NCBI GenBank assembly: GCA_037176705.1
Contig: CM073893.1
Coordinates: 15,810,074-15,874,073, forward strand
Source of the DNA: Molossus alvarezi
Taxonomy: Eukaryota > Chordata > Mammalia > Chiroptera > Molossidae
Direction of reading: 5' to 3'
Length of the DNA: 64,000 nt
Below, in pieces: positions 11,989 to 25,203 of this stretch. A program made the translations under genes and the position numbers. The notes beneath the pieces were generated by a model. The model was not told the origin of the DNA. It saw nothing but the letters and a program-made list of their open reading frames with translations, and ran no database searches. Numbering within the stretch: position 1 is the stretch's first letter; the number at the start of each line of letters is the position of its first letter.

Positions 11989-12203
11989 GCCCGGCCGGTG
12001 TGGCTCAGCAGTTGAGCATTGACCCACACACAAAGAGGTTGCCAGTTCAATTCCCAGTCAGGGCACATGCCTGGTTTTCAGGCTTGATTCCCAGTGAGGG
12101 ACATGCAGGAGGCAGCCGATCGATGTTTCTCTCTCATTGATGTTTTTATCTCTCTCTCCTTCACCCTTCCTCTCTCTCTGAAATCAATAAAGAAAATTTT
12201 TTT
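11989..12203 (+). mobile_element. Ves-type SINE, CAATAAA-tail class, inside L1
   Basis: Head gcccggccggtgtggctcagcag, B-box-like ccagttcaattcc, caggaggcagccgatcgatg block, (TC)n and a gaaatcaataaagaaaa tail. Target duplication aaaattaa at 11981-11988 and 12204-12211. Splits the ORF2 remnant. Confidence 0.93.
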
Positions 12204-12599
12204 AAAATTAACTGTTTCTTTATACTAGTAATGAACAATCTGAAACTCCATATATAATAACATCAAAAAGAATATAATACTTAATAGTAAATTTAACTAA
12301 AGCAGTGCAAAGTTGTTCACTGAAAACTGAAAAACGTCATTGACAAAAACTAAAGAAAATGAAAGATCCTGTGTCATGGACTGGGACACTTAATTGTGTT
12401 AGAAAGACATATTCCTCAAATTGATCTACAGATTCTACACAATCCTTACCAAAATCTCAGCTGCTTTTTTGGGGGGCAGAAACTAAGTTAATTCTAAAAT
12501 TTATGTGGAAATGCATGGGACTCAGAAGAGCCAAAATGATCTTGAAAAAGAACAAAGCTGAAGGACTCACACTTGCTGATTCCTAAAGGAAAAGTACAG

Positions 12600-13244
12600 A
12601 AAACAGCCTTCTTCTTTTCTTTGTTGTGGGTTTTCCACAATTTATGAGAAGCACTTGGTAATTAAATCCTGAGATTGTTGGCTCCTCTGCTCAACCAACA
12701 GGAGGAGATAAGGCTGCATTCCTCCTTCCCCTGCTCCCCTGCTGTTTTAACAGTTTCAGGATAATTGTACTAAGTAGTCTCTGGTTAGTAAAAAGTTGAG
12801 TTAGGATTCATCCGGTCTCTCCCCTTCCCTTCTCTCTTCCTTTCAAACAGCCTGCCCTGTGAACTCTTAATAACTTTTGTTCTAAGCTTGTTTTACAGAC
12901 ATGGGAAAATGCTGATACAGCACGTCCTCAGTACATCTGCCTCACCACCTCCTGGAAAACAAACAAACTGTAACTTTTCAAGATAACTCACAGCATCTGG
13001 TTACAGCTGAACCCCTAACTTAACACAACCCTCTCCCTTCCTTATTGCTTAGCAACAGCAACAGCTCACTCTTTAAAAGTATAATCAATCCACTCTTTCT
13101 TTGGGGCCTGCATTGTCCTATCAGTACCTGGCCCTTTCCTTCCTTGGAAAGTAAAATAAATTTCCTCCCTGCATTTCTCCTTCTTTGTGAATTCTTTTAC
13201 AACCTGTGTCACTAGCCACACTAACACCAAACAAACTAAAAATT
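12600..13244 (+). mobile_element. LTR-like insertion (candidate solo LTR) in L1
   Basis: A 645 bp non-L1 block interrupts L1 text that is otherwise continuous. A 5 bp tacag is repeated at its edges (12595-12599 and 13245-13249). It has an LTR-like architecture in plus orientation: a possible TATA element tttaaaa near 13072, then AATAAA at 13155-13160, followed by T-rich sequence. The outer ends are not an obvious TG...CA, so either the true ends are eroded or this is another class of element. No internal retroviral genes are present. It would be a solo LTR left by recombination if the call is right. Confidence 0.5.
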
Positions 13245-13571
13245 TACAGTAATCAAGACTGTGTGGTGCTGGCAAAAGTATAAACATTTATGCATATAGA
13301 ATAGAATTTAAAATCCAGAAACAAACCCATACATTTATGGTCAATTGATTTTGAAAATTCAGTGGGATTTAACAATAAATGGCATTGAGACAATTGGATA
13401 GCCATATGCAAAGAGTGAAGTTGGACCTTTACCTCATACCATATACAAAAATTAATTCAAAATGGACCAAAGACCTAAGATAAGAACCAAAACTCTTAGA
13501 AAATACAAAGACAGATTTTTGTGACCTTGGTTAAGAAATGATTTCTTAGGTATTACATTAAAGAAGCACAA

Positions 13572-13630
13572 GAGAGAAACATCTGTAACAAAAATAAAAT
13601 AAAAAAAATAAAATAAAAGCTAAAAAAAAA
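13572..13630 (+). mobile_element. 59 bp micro-insertion of an L1 3' end
   Basis: Only gagagaaacatctgtaac of the bat L1 3' terminus plus an A-rich tail with TAAAA units was inserted. A perfect 11 bp duplication aagaagcacaa lies at 13561-13571 and 13631-13641. Removing it restores the host L1 text. Confidence 0.88.
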
Positions 13631-14000
13631 AAGAAGCACAAAAAAAACATAGATTAAGTGTCATCAAAATTAAAAAATTTTGTACTGCAAAAGACACCAT
13701 TAAGAAAGTGAAAAGACAGCCTACAAAATGGGAGAAAATAGTTACAAATTACATATAAGGGACTAGTATCCAGAATATATAAAGAACTATTACAACTCAA
13801 CAATAAAAAAATGAATGACCAATTTAAAAATGGACAAAGGACTGAAAAAGTATTCCTTCAAGAAAGATATATAAGTGGCCAACAAGTACCTGAAAGGATG
13901 CTTGACATCATTAGTCACTAGAAAATCACAGACGGAAGTCACAGTGAGACACCATTTCATACCAGCTAGGAAGGCTACAATACAAAAATATGGGGACTTT

Positions 14001-14670
14001 CTCTTCCTACAGCTGCTGTTATACACAGTTATGAGGTCAGATGGGCTGCATTCGCCTTGCCTCCGGCCTGAGGAGGAAGCCAAAGCACAGAGGAATACAT
14101 TGCTGGAGAGCAGAACAGGTGAATGCATCCTAACTAACAAAATAAAAGAATACCTGTACAGTTTCTGAAGGTAAGCTTTATAATAACTCACAAGTTGGGA
14201 AGGTAGTCTTTGTCCTCTTCTACCTCCCTTCTCTCCATGTAGAACTTTAAAAAAACTATACTAACCCTGGCCAATTTGGCTCAGCAGTTAGAGAAGAGTC
14301 ACGGATTTGATTCCCAGTCAAGGGTACGTACCTTGTTTGCAGGTTCAGTCCCTGGCATTGGTCAGGGTCATGCAGGAGGCAACTAATCGATATGTCTCTC
14401 TCACATCGATGTTTCTCTCTGTCTCTCTCTCCCTCCTCCACTCCCATTCTATTTGAAAAATCAATGGAAAAATATCCTCAGATGAGGATAAAATAATAAA
14501 ATAGAATAGAAATAAAAAACTGCAGTAAAATATATAGAACATAAATTTTACCATTTTAAGTGTATAATTCAGTGGCAAGTGCATTCACATTGTTGCCCAA
14601 CCATCACCACTATTCACTTGAGAATTTTTTATTATGCTAAACTGAAACTTTGTACCATTAAATATAAAGA
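14001..14670. mobile_element. Composite insertion with 8 bp duplication
   Basis: Interrupts the host L1 and is bracketed by gggacttt at 13993-14000 and 14671-14678; L1 text is continuous across it. It holds 264 bp of unidentified sequence (14001-14264), a SINE (14265-14510) and about 155 bp resembling an L1 3' UTR in minus orientation (14515-14668, ttttaccattttaagtg). One reading is a minus-strand L1 tail with a 3'-transduced flank. The unidentified part has splice-like edges. Confidence 0.55.
14265..14510 (+). mobile_element. Ves-type SINE, GAGGATAAA-tail class
   Basis: Head aaccctggccaatttggctc, diverged B box (ggatttgattcc), atcgatgtttctctct block, (TC)n and a cctcagatgaggataaaa tail. The head has lost several bases after ttagag. 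Target duplication not resolved. Confidence 0.88.
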
Positions 14671-15299
14671 GGGACTTTAAAAAAGTGGACAATAACAAGT
14701 GTTGACAATGGATATGGAAAAACTGGAAACCTCCTATATTTTGGAATGTAAAATGGTGTAGTTCCTTAGGAAACTGTCTGGTAGTTCCTCAAAATGAAAA
14801 ATGTAGAGTTAACACTTGACCCTGTAATTTCAGTCTTAGGTATATACCCAAGATAACTGAAAATATGTATCCACAGAAAAATGTGCACATGAATGATTGT
14901 AGAAGCCAAAAAGTGGAAACAAGCCAAAAGTGTCTTGGTACCTAAATGTCTATACACTGATGGAGGGCTAAACAAATGTAGCATATCCATATAATGGAAT
15001 ATTATTCAGTCATTAAAACAACGAAGTACTGATATATGCCACCATAAGGATGAACTTTGAAAACACTGTTTAGTGAAAGAAGACAGACACAAAAGGCCAC
15101 ATATTGTTTGATATCATTTATATGAAACATCCAGAACAGACAAGTCCATAGAGACAGAAGGTAGACTAGTTGTTGCCTAGGGCTGTGAGGGAACGGGGGA
15201 TGTAAGTGACAGCCATTGGGGTTGGAGTTTCTTTTTGAGCTGATTAAAATGTTCTAGAATTAGATAGTGGTGATGGTTGCATAATTCTCTAAGATACCC

Positions 15300-17590
<2,291 letters not shown>

Positions 17591-17594
17591 CAGC

Positions 17595-17850
17595 CCTTTA
17601 TTTATTTAATAAACACATACTTTGTGCTAGGCTCTGTTCCTAATGCTTAACAAACCCTCACCAACTTCCCACCAGTTCTATTGATATTCCCAGTTTTACA
17701 GATGGGGATGGCAAGTCTTGGAGAGGTTGTCCAAAGCTACATACTGTCATTGGCAAAGCCATCATCCACCCAGTTACCCAAGATAGAAACCTTGGATTTG
17801 AACCCAGCAGCGTGGCCCCAGACTCCAGGCTCTTCACAGCTGCACCAACT
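17595..17850 (-). repeat. MIR
   Basis: Reverse MIR. Markers in order: tactttgtgctaggctctgttcc, attcccagttttacagatgggg, gatttgaacccag and gactccaggctctt. Almost full length, diverged. Confidence 0.75.
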
Positions 17851-17889
17851 GCTCCTCCTTCTCAGAGGACAATTGTCCATAGGTTGAGA

Positions 17890-20010
17890 GCAGCGAACTG
17901 TGACCTTGGTCCTGCAGTAGCATGAACTGAGACAGAAATATTTTAGCTAGGGTAGGGCCTCTCAAGAGGACAGACTTCTGCTGCAATTGAAGGCAGCCCA
18001 AGTACCCATCCACGTGGCCTCTGAGAAGTAATGGGTGCTATTCTGTTTCACAGTTGCCTGACATTAGCCTCACTGAGGTGGACTGTTTTCTCCTACCTGT
18101 GCTCTGCTTGTTCGCCACTTCTTAGCCTGGCTGCTGCTGTTGGGCTCCCTGAGGTTGGCTGGCTGCAGGCTGCAGCTGGCCCACCAGGAGACCTGTTCCA
18201 CACAGCAGGGGAGAACGGTGTCTTCGCTTGCACAAACAGGGTGCAGGCCAGCTCCGTCTCGGAGCCCTGGCTGGAGCTGGGTAGTGTGGGTTAAACAGCA
18301 TGCATGAACTCTGTCACTGGTGTGTGCAAAAGGCGTTTGGATGAATTGACGATGGTGTGAGGGGGTAGTTAGTACAACTCCATTTGCACATTGCACTGAA
18401 ATGCGGCCCCAGCAGCTTTGCTCTTGTTTCATAAAGCACATCTACCTCATAGAGCCAGTTTGGTAAACTCATAGCTAAATAGTGCAGGAATTCGCCTGGA
18501 TCAAAAGAAATCAGGCTGTGATTAAGTTGAATAGAGAAGCTACGGACCTCCCAGAGGCTATTTTTCCTTAATTTCTTGATTCAGAAATGTTGACCAGTGC
18601 TAGAGTAGAGAGGACTGGGAAACTGCAGGTCTGGTGTTCAGGGTGATGAGGGTTCAAATGTGTACAAAGTCAACCAATTTATGGGGAAATTCACAAGTGA
18701 TAGTAATAGACAGTGGCCAGGGTGTCAAATGGTCAATATATCTCGTACAGGGCCTAAAATCCATCTTCACGACTGCACGTCACAAGCCTGAGTGACATTA
18801 GGATGCATTAAAACTATGCTTTCAATTGGAGAAACACAGAGGAAAGGTAAGAATGCCTCCCATCCCCCACTCCCTGAAACCTTGCAGACAGCTTGTGTTA
18901 TTAATGTCAGTGAGAGCCTATAAGCAGGTTGAGAAATAATAAGCTTTTGAGAGTTGATAGTTTCCACCTTCTTGGATGACAGCTGGGCTTCTTTTTATTT
19001 ACTGCTTATACAGGAGGTTGCTTCCTTCCCTCCCTCCATAATCAACAGTGGATTTTTTTCCACTGTCATTCACAACTGCGGTTTCTGTGGCCAGAGCGAG
19101 GCCTTGCCTGCTGCTGAGTTGGAACACAGCTGAGTATCCCAAGCGTCCCGCTCCTGACACATGCAGGCTGGGCTCGCCCAGCAGCCAGGGCCCTTCCTGG
19201 GCAGGCTGGCTCTGGAACACGGCCCTTTCCTTGTCTCCCTCGTCACTCCTTCCTCTTAGGCGCAGTCCTGTGGCTGTCCACACATCTCCCTGGGAGATAC
19301 ATGATCTGTACCCTCTTTCTGCACCACCCTGCCCAGGCCAGCTCTCTCAGGACACCTGTCGGAATGTGCTCTGACTGGTCTGGGGGTCCATCCGCTCCAA
19401 CACCCTTCGTGCCACAGAGGCCAGGCCGGGAGGCAGCAGCGGGCTCTGACTTGCTTGGCCAAAGTTCTCTGGAGGGTCTTGGGCACCTAGAATATACCCC
19501 TGCCAGGGCCCAGCCAGGCACAGAAAGCAGTTGAGGACAGATTTCACTCATCCCTAAACCTTTTACTACCAAAGCTACTTCTTAGAATCTACAACTGTAA
19601 AAAATGGTCTCGGGACATATATATCTCATGAATTATAGCTTAACTCCAATGCTTGCCTTTTATTTTAATGAGAAAAGAAATGAATAAAAAAATACTCATA
19701 AGATTGCCCTCTACTGAGGAGGTCATATGTACCTATAGAATCAATCATGTCCCTGTGAAACACTGTCTGCTGGGGCAAATGGAGTCATTTCAGTGGTCTA
19801 TACTGTAGTGGGACCTTAGGGCTGGGCCAGGGGACCAACTGTTGTTTTTTTTTTTTTTCAGCTGGATACATTAAAGTAGCAGAATAAATTGGTTGAGAAA
19901 TTTTTTCTCTGCTTGAGCCTACTCTGCCTGCCCACTGCACACAGGAAGAGCTTCCTGGATGCCGTGGGAGTGTACGTCGCCAGAACGGGAAGTCGTGAAG
20001 GTTGATGGTG
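17890..20010. other. unassigned, partly GC-rich DNA
   Basis: Includes a GC-rich stretch at about 19050-19560 with several overlapping short frames, none resembling a known protein. A T14 run at 19845-19858 could be the tail of an old minus-strand retroelement but no body is recognisable. Confidence 0.4.
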
Positions 20011-20014
20011 TTCC

Positions 20015-20185
20015 CAGACTGACCAAATGCTCTGCATTCATGATCACACTTAATCCTGTCAACAGCTCTGGGAATTCAGTGGAGTATGATCCCCACTTAC
20101 AGGCGAGGGAGCTGGGCTCAGACAAATGAATGAACTTGCTCAGTGTCACTGGAACGTAAGAGGTGGCACTTCACTGCCCTCCTGC
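20015..20185 (-). repeat. MIR fragment
   Basis: Phrases catgatcacacttaatcctg, atgatccccacttacagg, cgagggagctgggctcag and cttgctcagtgtcac follow the reverse MIR core and 5' part. Confidence 0.65.
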
Positions 20186-20189
20186 CCAC

Positions 20190-20950
20190 AGGTGAAGGAC
20201 AGGTGGGCTAGGAGCACTCTGCTCCCCTGCTTGGGATCCTTTTCCTTTTGGAATGAACGTGGACACAAAGCACCACGGGACACAAGGCCTCCTATTTTGC
20301 CTCACTGCGCTGCATTTCCTAGGTCCTTGTTGGTGACGGGACAAAAGTGACTGATGTGAGTGCTCCTCTCCAGGAGCCCTTGAAAGAGAGCCCTGTCGAT
20401 GCAGGCTCGTGCCCTCCCCACCCCGACCTCCTGCTTCTAGAAAGCCCTCTTTCTTGCGGGACAGGGGTGAGGTGGCTCTACTGGGCTGCTGAGCAGGGAG
20501 GGAGGCGGGGGAAACCATGAGGCTGCAGGAGATCAGGAATGTCCTGAAGGAGGTGGGGAGATTTTGAGGAGAGGTCCCTTGGATGGGCGCAGACGGAGAA
20601 GAAAGTAATCGAAGAAGAAATGGTATTTTCATGGATCTTGCTGCAGATCAGCCTTTGAACTCATTTGCAAGGCCAGCGTGGAGAGTGCGCACCTTTTTAA
20701 TACACTTGCTAAACTGAACTTCTTGAATGTAGCACTGCCTCTGATGGGTCCTGACTGTGTAAGGTTAATGTACATAAAATTCTCAAACTACAAGAACCAT
20801 CTTTGTGATGCTGATGTTATAACTGTCTGCAAATTAAAAGAGGGTTAAGTTTAAGGGTTTGGTTGGTCTGAGAGATGAACAGGATACCTCAGATGAAAAC
20901 TAGAGAAGGCAAGGTGCATACATAGTCATGCGACTGCCCACTGGCTGTGA
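20190..20950. other. unassigned DNA
   Basis: No known repeat or exon recognised. A 153-codon minus-strand open frame spans 20171-20632, but it is Ser/Pro-rich, overlaps the MIR at one end and carries no motif. Confidence 0.4.
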
Positions 20951-20959
20951 GTGGGGCTG

Positions 20960-21165
20960 AGGGACTGGGGAAAGAACACAGGCTTCAGAGTCAGAGAATA
21001 GGAAACGAATCCTGGCTCTGCCACTTGTTCATTGGGTGAGCTGAGTTTTGCCAAATTGTTAACCTCTTGTGTCATTTGTAAAATGGGGGTTATTAACGGA
21101 GGCCTGGCGATTGCATGTAGTTTCTATGAGGATCAAATGACATAATAACTGTAAAAGTGAAATCC
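20960..21165 (+). repeat. MIR
   Basis: Plus-strand MIR core. Phrases: aacacaggcttcagagtcag, aatcctggctctgccacttg, gtcatttgtaaaatggggg and gaggatcaaatgacataataac. Confidence 0.8.
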
Positions 21166-21169
21166 ACAC

Positions 21170-21610
21170 ACATCATCAAACAGAATTCTCTCCCAGGGGC
21201 CAGGCCAGCTCCATCTCCAGGCCTCAGTTCCTAGCAGCATTCTCATGCTTGAGAGAAAATTATAAAGTGTTCTTTATGAATTTACCTGGAAAAGCAATGG
21301 AAATCCCTAGAAATCAGAGCATTGGGAAATCATGCGTTTCATGTGGTGAACACAAAAGACACCCTTTGGTGATATCGCCGGTGTCTGTTCTGAGTCTCAG
21401 GCTGTGTCTGTCTGACCAGCAGGTGGGAATCCTGACAAAGTTCCTGGTTGTCACGTATTGGCTGGATACAAAGTGAGAAGACATTGCTCATGTGTCCAAC
21501 TGCAAACTTGGACAGACCTTTCTGTTGATTAAACAGAAACAATGCCCCAAGACCCCGAAACATGCTTTAATGCTAATTTATAGAATTGCTGTATTGGTCT
21601 GTATTGACTT
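21170..21610. other. unassigned DNA
   Basis: No repeat family or gene recognised between the MIR and the next SINE. Confidence 0.4.
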
Positions 21611-21626
21611 TGAAAAGAAAGACTGG

Positions 21627-21852
21627 CCCTGGCCAGTTTGGCTCAGCGGTTAGAGCGTTGGCCTCCGGTACAGAGAGACCCGGGTTCGGTTCCCGCTAAG
21701 GGCACGTACCTCGGTTGCAGTTTGTCCACAGCCCTGGTTGGTCGTGCGGGTGGCAGCCACTCGATGGGTCCCTTCACATCGATGTTTCTCTCTCTCTCCC
21801 GCTCTATCTGGAAAAAAATGGAAAAATGTCCTCGGGTGAGGATAAAAAAAAA
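21627..21852 (+). mobile_element. Ves-type SINE, GAGGATAAA-tail class, near consensus
   Basis: Well-kept A box tggctcagcgg and B box ggttcggttcc, a shortened (TC)n tract, and a cctcgggtgaggataaaa tail. Perfect 14 bp duplication aaaagaaagactgg at 21613-21626 and 21853-21866. Recent insertion. Confidence 0.97.
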
Positions 21853-22492
21853 AAAAAGAAAGACTGGACTAGGGCAGGTGGTGGGCACTGTTGGGTTGTT
21901 TTAAGTAGCACACACATGATTCCCTGAGCTATCTTGGGGCAAACCAAACTACAGTGGTATTCTGTTAACTAGAACTGTAAGTGGCACATTCCTATTCATA
22001 ATAATTAACCATGACCCCAAAAGACAATAAAGTAGTTTGTGAGCAAGAGAAAAAGAAGGGGAATTATGTTCCACAGAGTTTGACTATTAAACATTCTTTT
22101 TTTTTTTTGTTACAGATGTTTCTCCTTTTTTACCCCATTGGCACCACCCTCCTCACCCCACACCCGCCCCGTCCCTGGCTTTGTTGTCCATGTCTATTGA
22201 TTATGTATACATGCATATAAGTTCTGTGGTTTATCTCTTCCCACCCCCACCCCCCACCTTCTCTTCTGACGGATGTCAGTCTGTGCCCTACTTCCATGTT
22301 TCTGGGTCTACATTATTCCTCAGACTGTTATGTTCATTATATTCCATATATAAGTGAGATCATGTGGTATTTGTCTTTTTCTGCTTGGCTTATTTCACTT
22401 AGGATAATACTTTCCAGGTCCCTCCATGTCGTCTCAAAGGATAAGAGATCTTTCTTTCTTACAGCTGCGTAGTACTCCATTGTGTATATGTA

Positions 22493-22897
22493 CTACTGCT
22501 TTTTTATCCATTCTTCTACTGATGGACACTTGGGCTGTTTCCAGATCTTAGCTATTGTAAATAGTGCTGCTATGAACATGGAGGTACATATATTCTTTCT
22601 GATTGGTGTTTCAGGCTTCTTAGGGTATATTCCTAGAAGCAGGATCACTGGGTCAAATGGCAGTTCAATTTTTAATTTTTTGAGGTAACACCATAGTGTT
22701 TTCCATAGTGGCTGCACCAGTCTGCATTCCCAGTGTACTAGTGTCCCCTTTTCTCCACACCCTCGCCAACACTTGTTTGATGATTTGTTGATGGTGGCCA
22801 TTCTGACAGGTGTGAGGTGATACCTCATTGTTGTTTTAATTTGCATCTCTCTGATGATTAGTGATGTTGAGCATTTCTTCATATGTCTCTTGGCCAT
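22493..22897 (-). pseudogene. L1 ORF2 C-terminal region, Cys-rich domain
   Basis: A 134-codon open stretch covers the ORF2p C-terminus: [17 protein letters not shown], then the Cys-rich segment [20 protein letters not shown], then [20 protein letters not shown]. In the related copy at 39838 the last Cys/His group reads LVHCWWEC. Here two residues, including one Cys, are missing, so the knuckle is damaged. The domain aids RNA binding and target-primed reverse transcription in L1. It is in a different frame from the upstream reverse-transcriptase piece. Confidence 0.85.
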
Positions 22898-23991
22898 TTG
22901 TATGTCCTGTTTGAAGAGGTATCTATTCAGCTACTCTGCCAATTTTTTAATTGGGTTCTTTGTCTTCCTTTTGAGTTGTATGAGTACTCTATATATATTG
23001 GAAATTAACCCTTATCTGATATATCATTGGCAATGATATTCTCCCAAACAGTGGTTTGCCTTTTCATTTTGATGATTGTTTCTTTTGCTGTGCAGAAGCT
23101 TTTCAGTTTGATGTAGTCCCATGTGTTCATTTTTTCCTTTGTTTCTGTTGCCTTAGGTGATGTTATCAGTGAAATCTCTGCTCCGTATGATGTGCAAAAT
23201 TTTGTTGCCTACATTTTCTTCTAGAATTTTTATGGATTCATGAGTCTTTTATCCATTTTGAGTTGATTTTTGTGTATGGTGTAAGTTGATGGTCTAGTTT
23301 CACTTTTTTGCATGTAGCTGTCCAGTTTTCCCAACACCATTTATCAAAGAGGCTGTCTTTACTCCACTGTATGCTCTTGACACCTTTGTCAAATATTCAT
23401 TGAGCATATTGCCTTGGGTCCATTTCTGGGTTTTCAGTTCTGTTCCACTGGTCTATATGCCTGTTCTTGTGCCAGTACCAGGCTGTTTTGATTATAGTTG
23501 CTTTGTAGTATAACCTGATATCTGGTATTGTGATCCCACCTACTTTGTCCTTCTTTTTGAAAATTGCTGTGGCTATTCAGGGACTTTTTTGGTTCCATAT
23601 GAACTTTTGAAGTATTTGTTCTAGTTCTGTGAAATATGTCATTGGTATTTTGATGGGGATTGAATTGTATCTACAGATTGCTTTGGGTAGTATGGACATT
23701 TTAATAATGTTAATTATTCCAATCCATGAACAAGGTATGTGCTTCCATTTTTTTTATATCTTCCTCAATTTCTTTTTTCAATGTCCTGTAGTTTTCTGCA
23801 AATAGGTCCTTTACTTCTTTGGTTAAGTTTATTCCTAGGTATCTTAATTTTTATGCTGCGATGGTAAATGGGATTGTTTTTTTGGTTTCTCTTTCTGTGA
23901 GTTCATCATTGGTGTATAAGAATGCCGTCGATTTCTTGACGTTAATTTTGTATCCTGCTACTTTTGCAAATTGATTTATTAAGTCTAGTAG

Positions 23992-24537
23992 CTATTTGAT
24001 GGAGTCTTTAGGGTTTTCTATGTATAATATCATGTCATCTGCAAATAATGACAGTTTCACTTCCTCCTTTCCAATTTGGATCCCTTTTAATTTTTCCTCA
24101 TGTCTGATTGCTATGGCTAAGACTTCCAGTACTATGTTAAATAAGAGTGGCGAAAGTGGACATCCCTGTCTTGTTCCTGTTCTTAATGGAAATGTTTTTA
24201 GTTTCTGCCCATTGAGTATGATGTTGGCTGTAGGTCTTTCATATATGGCCTTTATTAGGTCGAGATATGATCCCTCTATTCCCACATTGCTGAGCATTTT
24301 TGTCAGAAATCGATGCTGGGTTTTGTGGAAGGCTTTTTCGGCATCTATTGATATGATCATGTGGTTTTTATTTTTCATTTTGTTTACGTGCTGTATCACA
24401 TTTGTTGATTTGCGAATATTGTACCAGCCTTGCATCCCTGGAATGAATCCCAGTTGGTCATGGTGAATAATTTTTTTGATGTATTGCTGGATCCGATTTG
24501 CTAGTATTTTGTTCAGGATTTTGGCGTCTATGTTCAT
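23992..24537 (-). pseudogene. L1 ORF2 reverse-transcriptase core
   Basis: A 181-codon open stretch holds the central reverse-transcriptase motifs in order. These are [21 protein letters not shown] and GFIPGMQGW, motif A SIDAEKAF followed by HK, then [23 protein letters not shown] and the catalytic FADD in [15 protein letters not shown]. Relatives read DAEKAFDK where this copy has DAEKAFHK, a substitution just after the metal-binding Asp. The frame is separated from the endonuclease by stops, so there is no complete ORF2 protein. Confidence 0.88.
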
Positions 24538-25203
24538 CAGGGATATTGGCCTGTAGTTTTCTTTCTTTGTAGTGTCTTTTTCTGGTTTTGGAATTAGAAT
24601 TATGCTGGCTTCATAGAACGTGTGTGTGGAAGTCTTCCTTCTTCTTGAATTTTTTGAAATAGTTTCTGGAGAATGGGTGTTAGTTCATTTTTGAATGTTC
24701 GGTAAAACTCTTCCCCGTGAAGCATCTGGGCCTGGGGTTTTGTTTACTGGGAGAATCTTGATTACCTCTTCAATTTCCTTAGTTGTTATTGGTCTGTTCA
24801 AGTTTTCTATCTCTTCCCGGTCCAGTTTTGGGAAACTGTGTGTTTCTAGAAATTTGTCCATTTCTCTTAGATTGTCGAATTTGTTGCCATATAGTTGTTC
24901 ATAGTAGCTGTTAACAATCTTTTTCTGTGGTGTCGGTTGTTACTTCTCCTCTTTCATTTCTGATTTTGTGTATTTGGGTTCTCTCTCTTTGTTTCTTGAT
25001 GAGTCTAGCTAAGGATCCATCAATCTTGTTTATCTTTTCGAAAAACCAGCTCTTTGTTTCATTGGTCCTTTGAAATGTTTTTTTTTTTTTTTTGGTCTCT
25101 ATGTCATTTATTTCTGCTCTGATCTTTACTATTTCCTTTCTTCTACTTGCTGGGGATTTCTTTTTGTTTGCTTTCTAATTCTTTAAGTTGTGAGGTTAGA
25201 CAT

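Larger units (their letters stand above)
11340..15295 (+). mobile_element. Fragmented plus-strand L1 (ORF2 reverse transcriptase to 3' UTR) with four later insertions
   Basis: L1 ORF2 text starts in the reverse-transcriptase region (gacaaggatatcacaag at about 11363) and runs, with internal losses, to the C-terminal region and 3' UTR (ataatggaatattattcag near 14991; end near 15295). It is interrupted by a SINE (11989-12203), a 645 bp LTR-like insert (12600-13244), a 59 bp micro-L1 (13572-13630) and a composite insert (14001-14670). At each break the L1 text resumes exactly, so these are insertions into one L1 and not separate elements. Reading frames are destroyed. Confidence 0.85.

Noticed and set aside
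20171..20632. 153-codon minus-strand frame
   Set aside because: Ser/Pro-rich, overlaps a MIR at one end and shows no motif. A chance frame in GC-rich DNA is likelier.
23996..24466. 156-codon plus-strand frame
   Set aside because: It lies antisense to the L1 reverse transcriptase and mirrors its conserved codons. Shadow frame.
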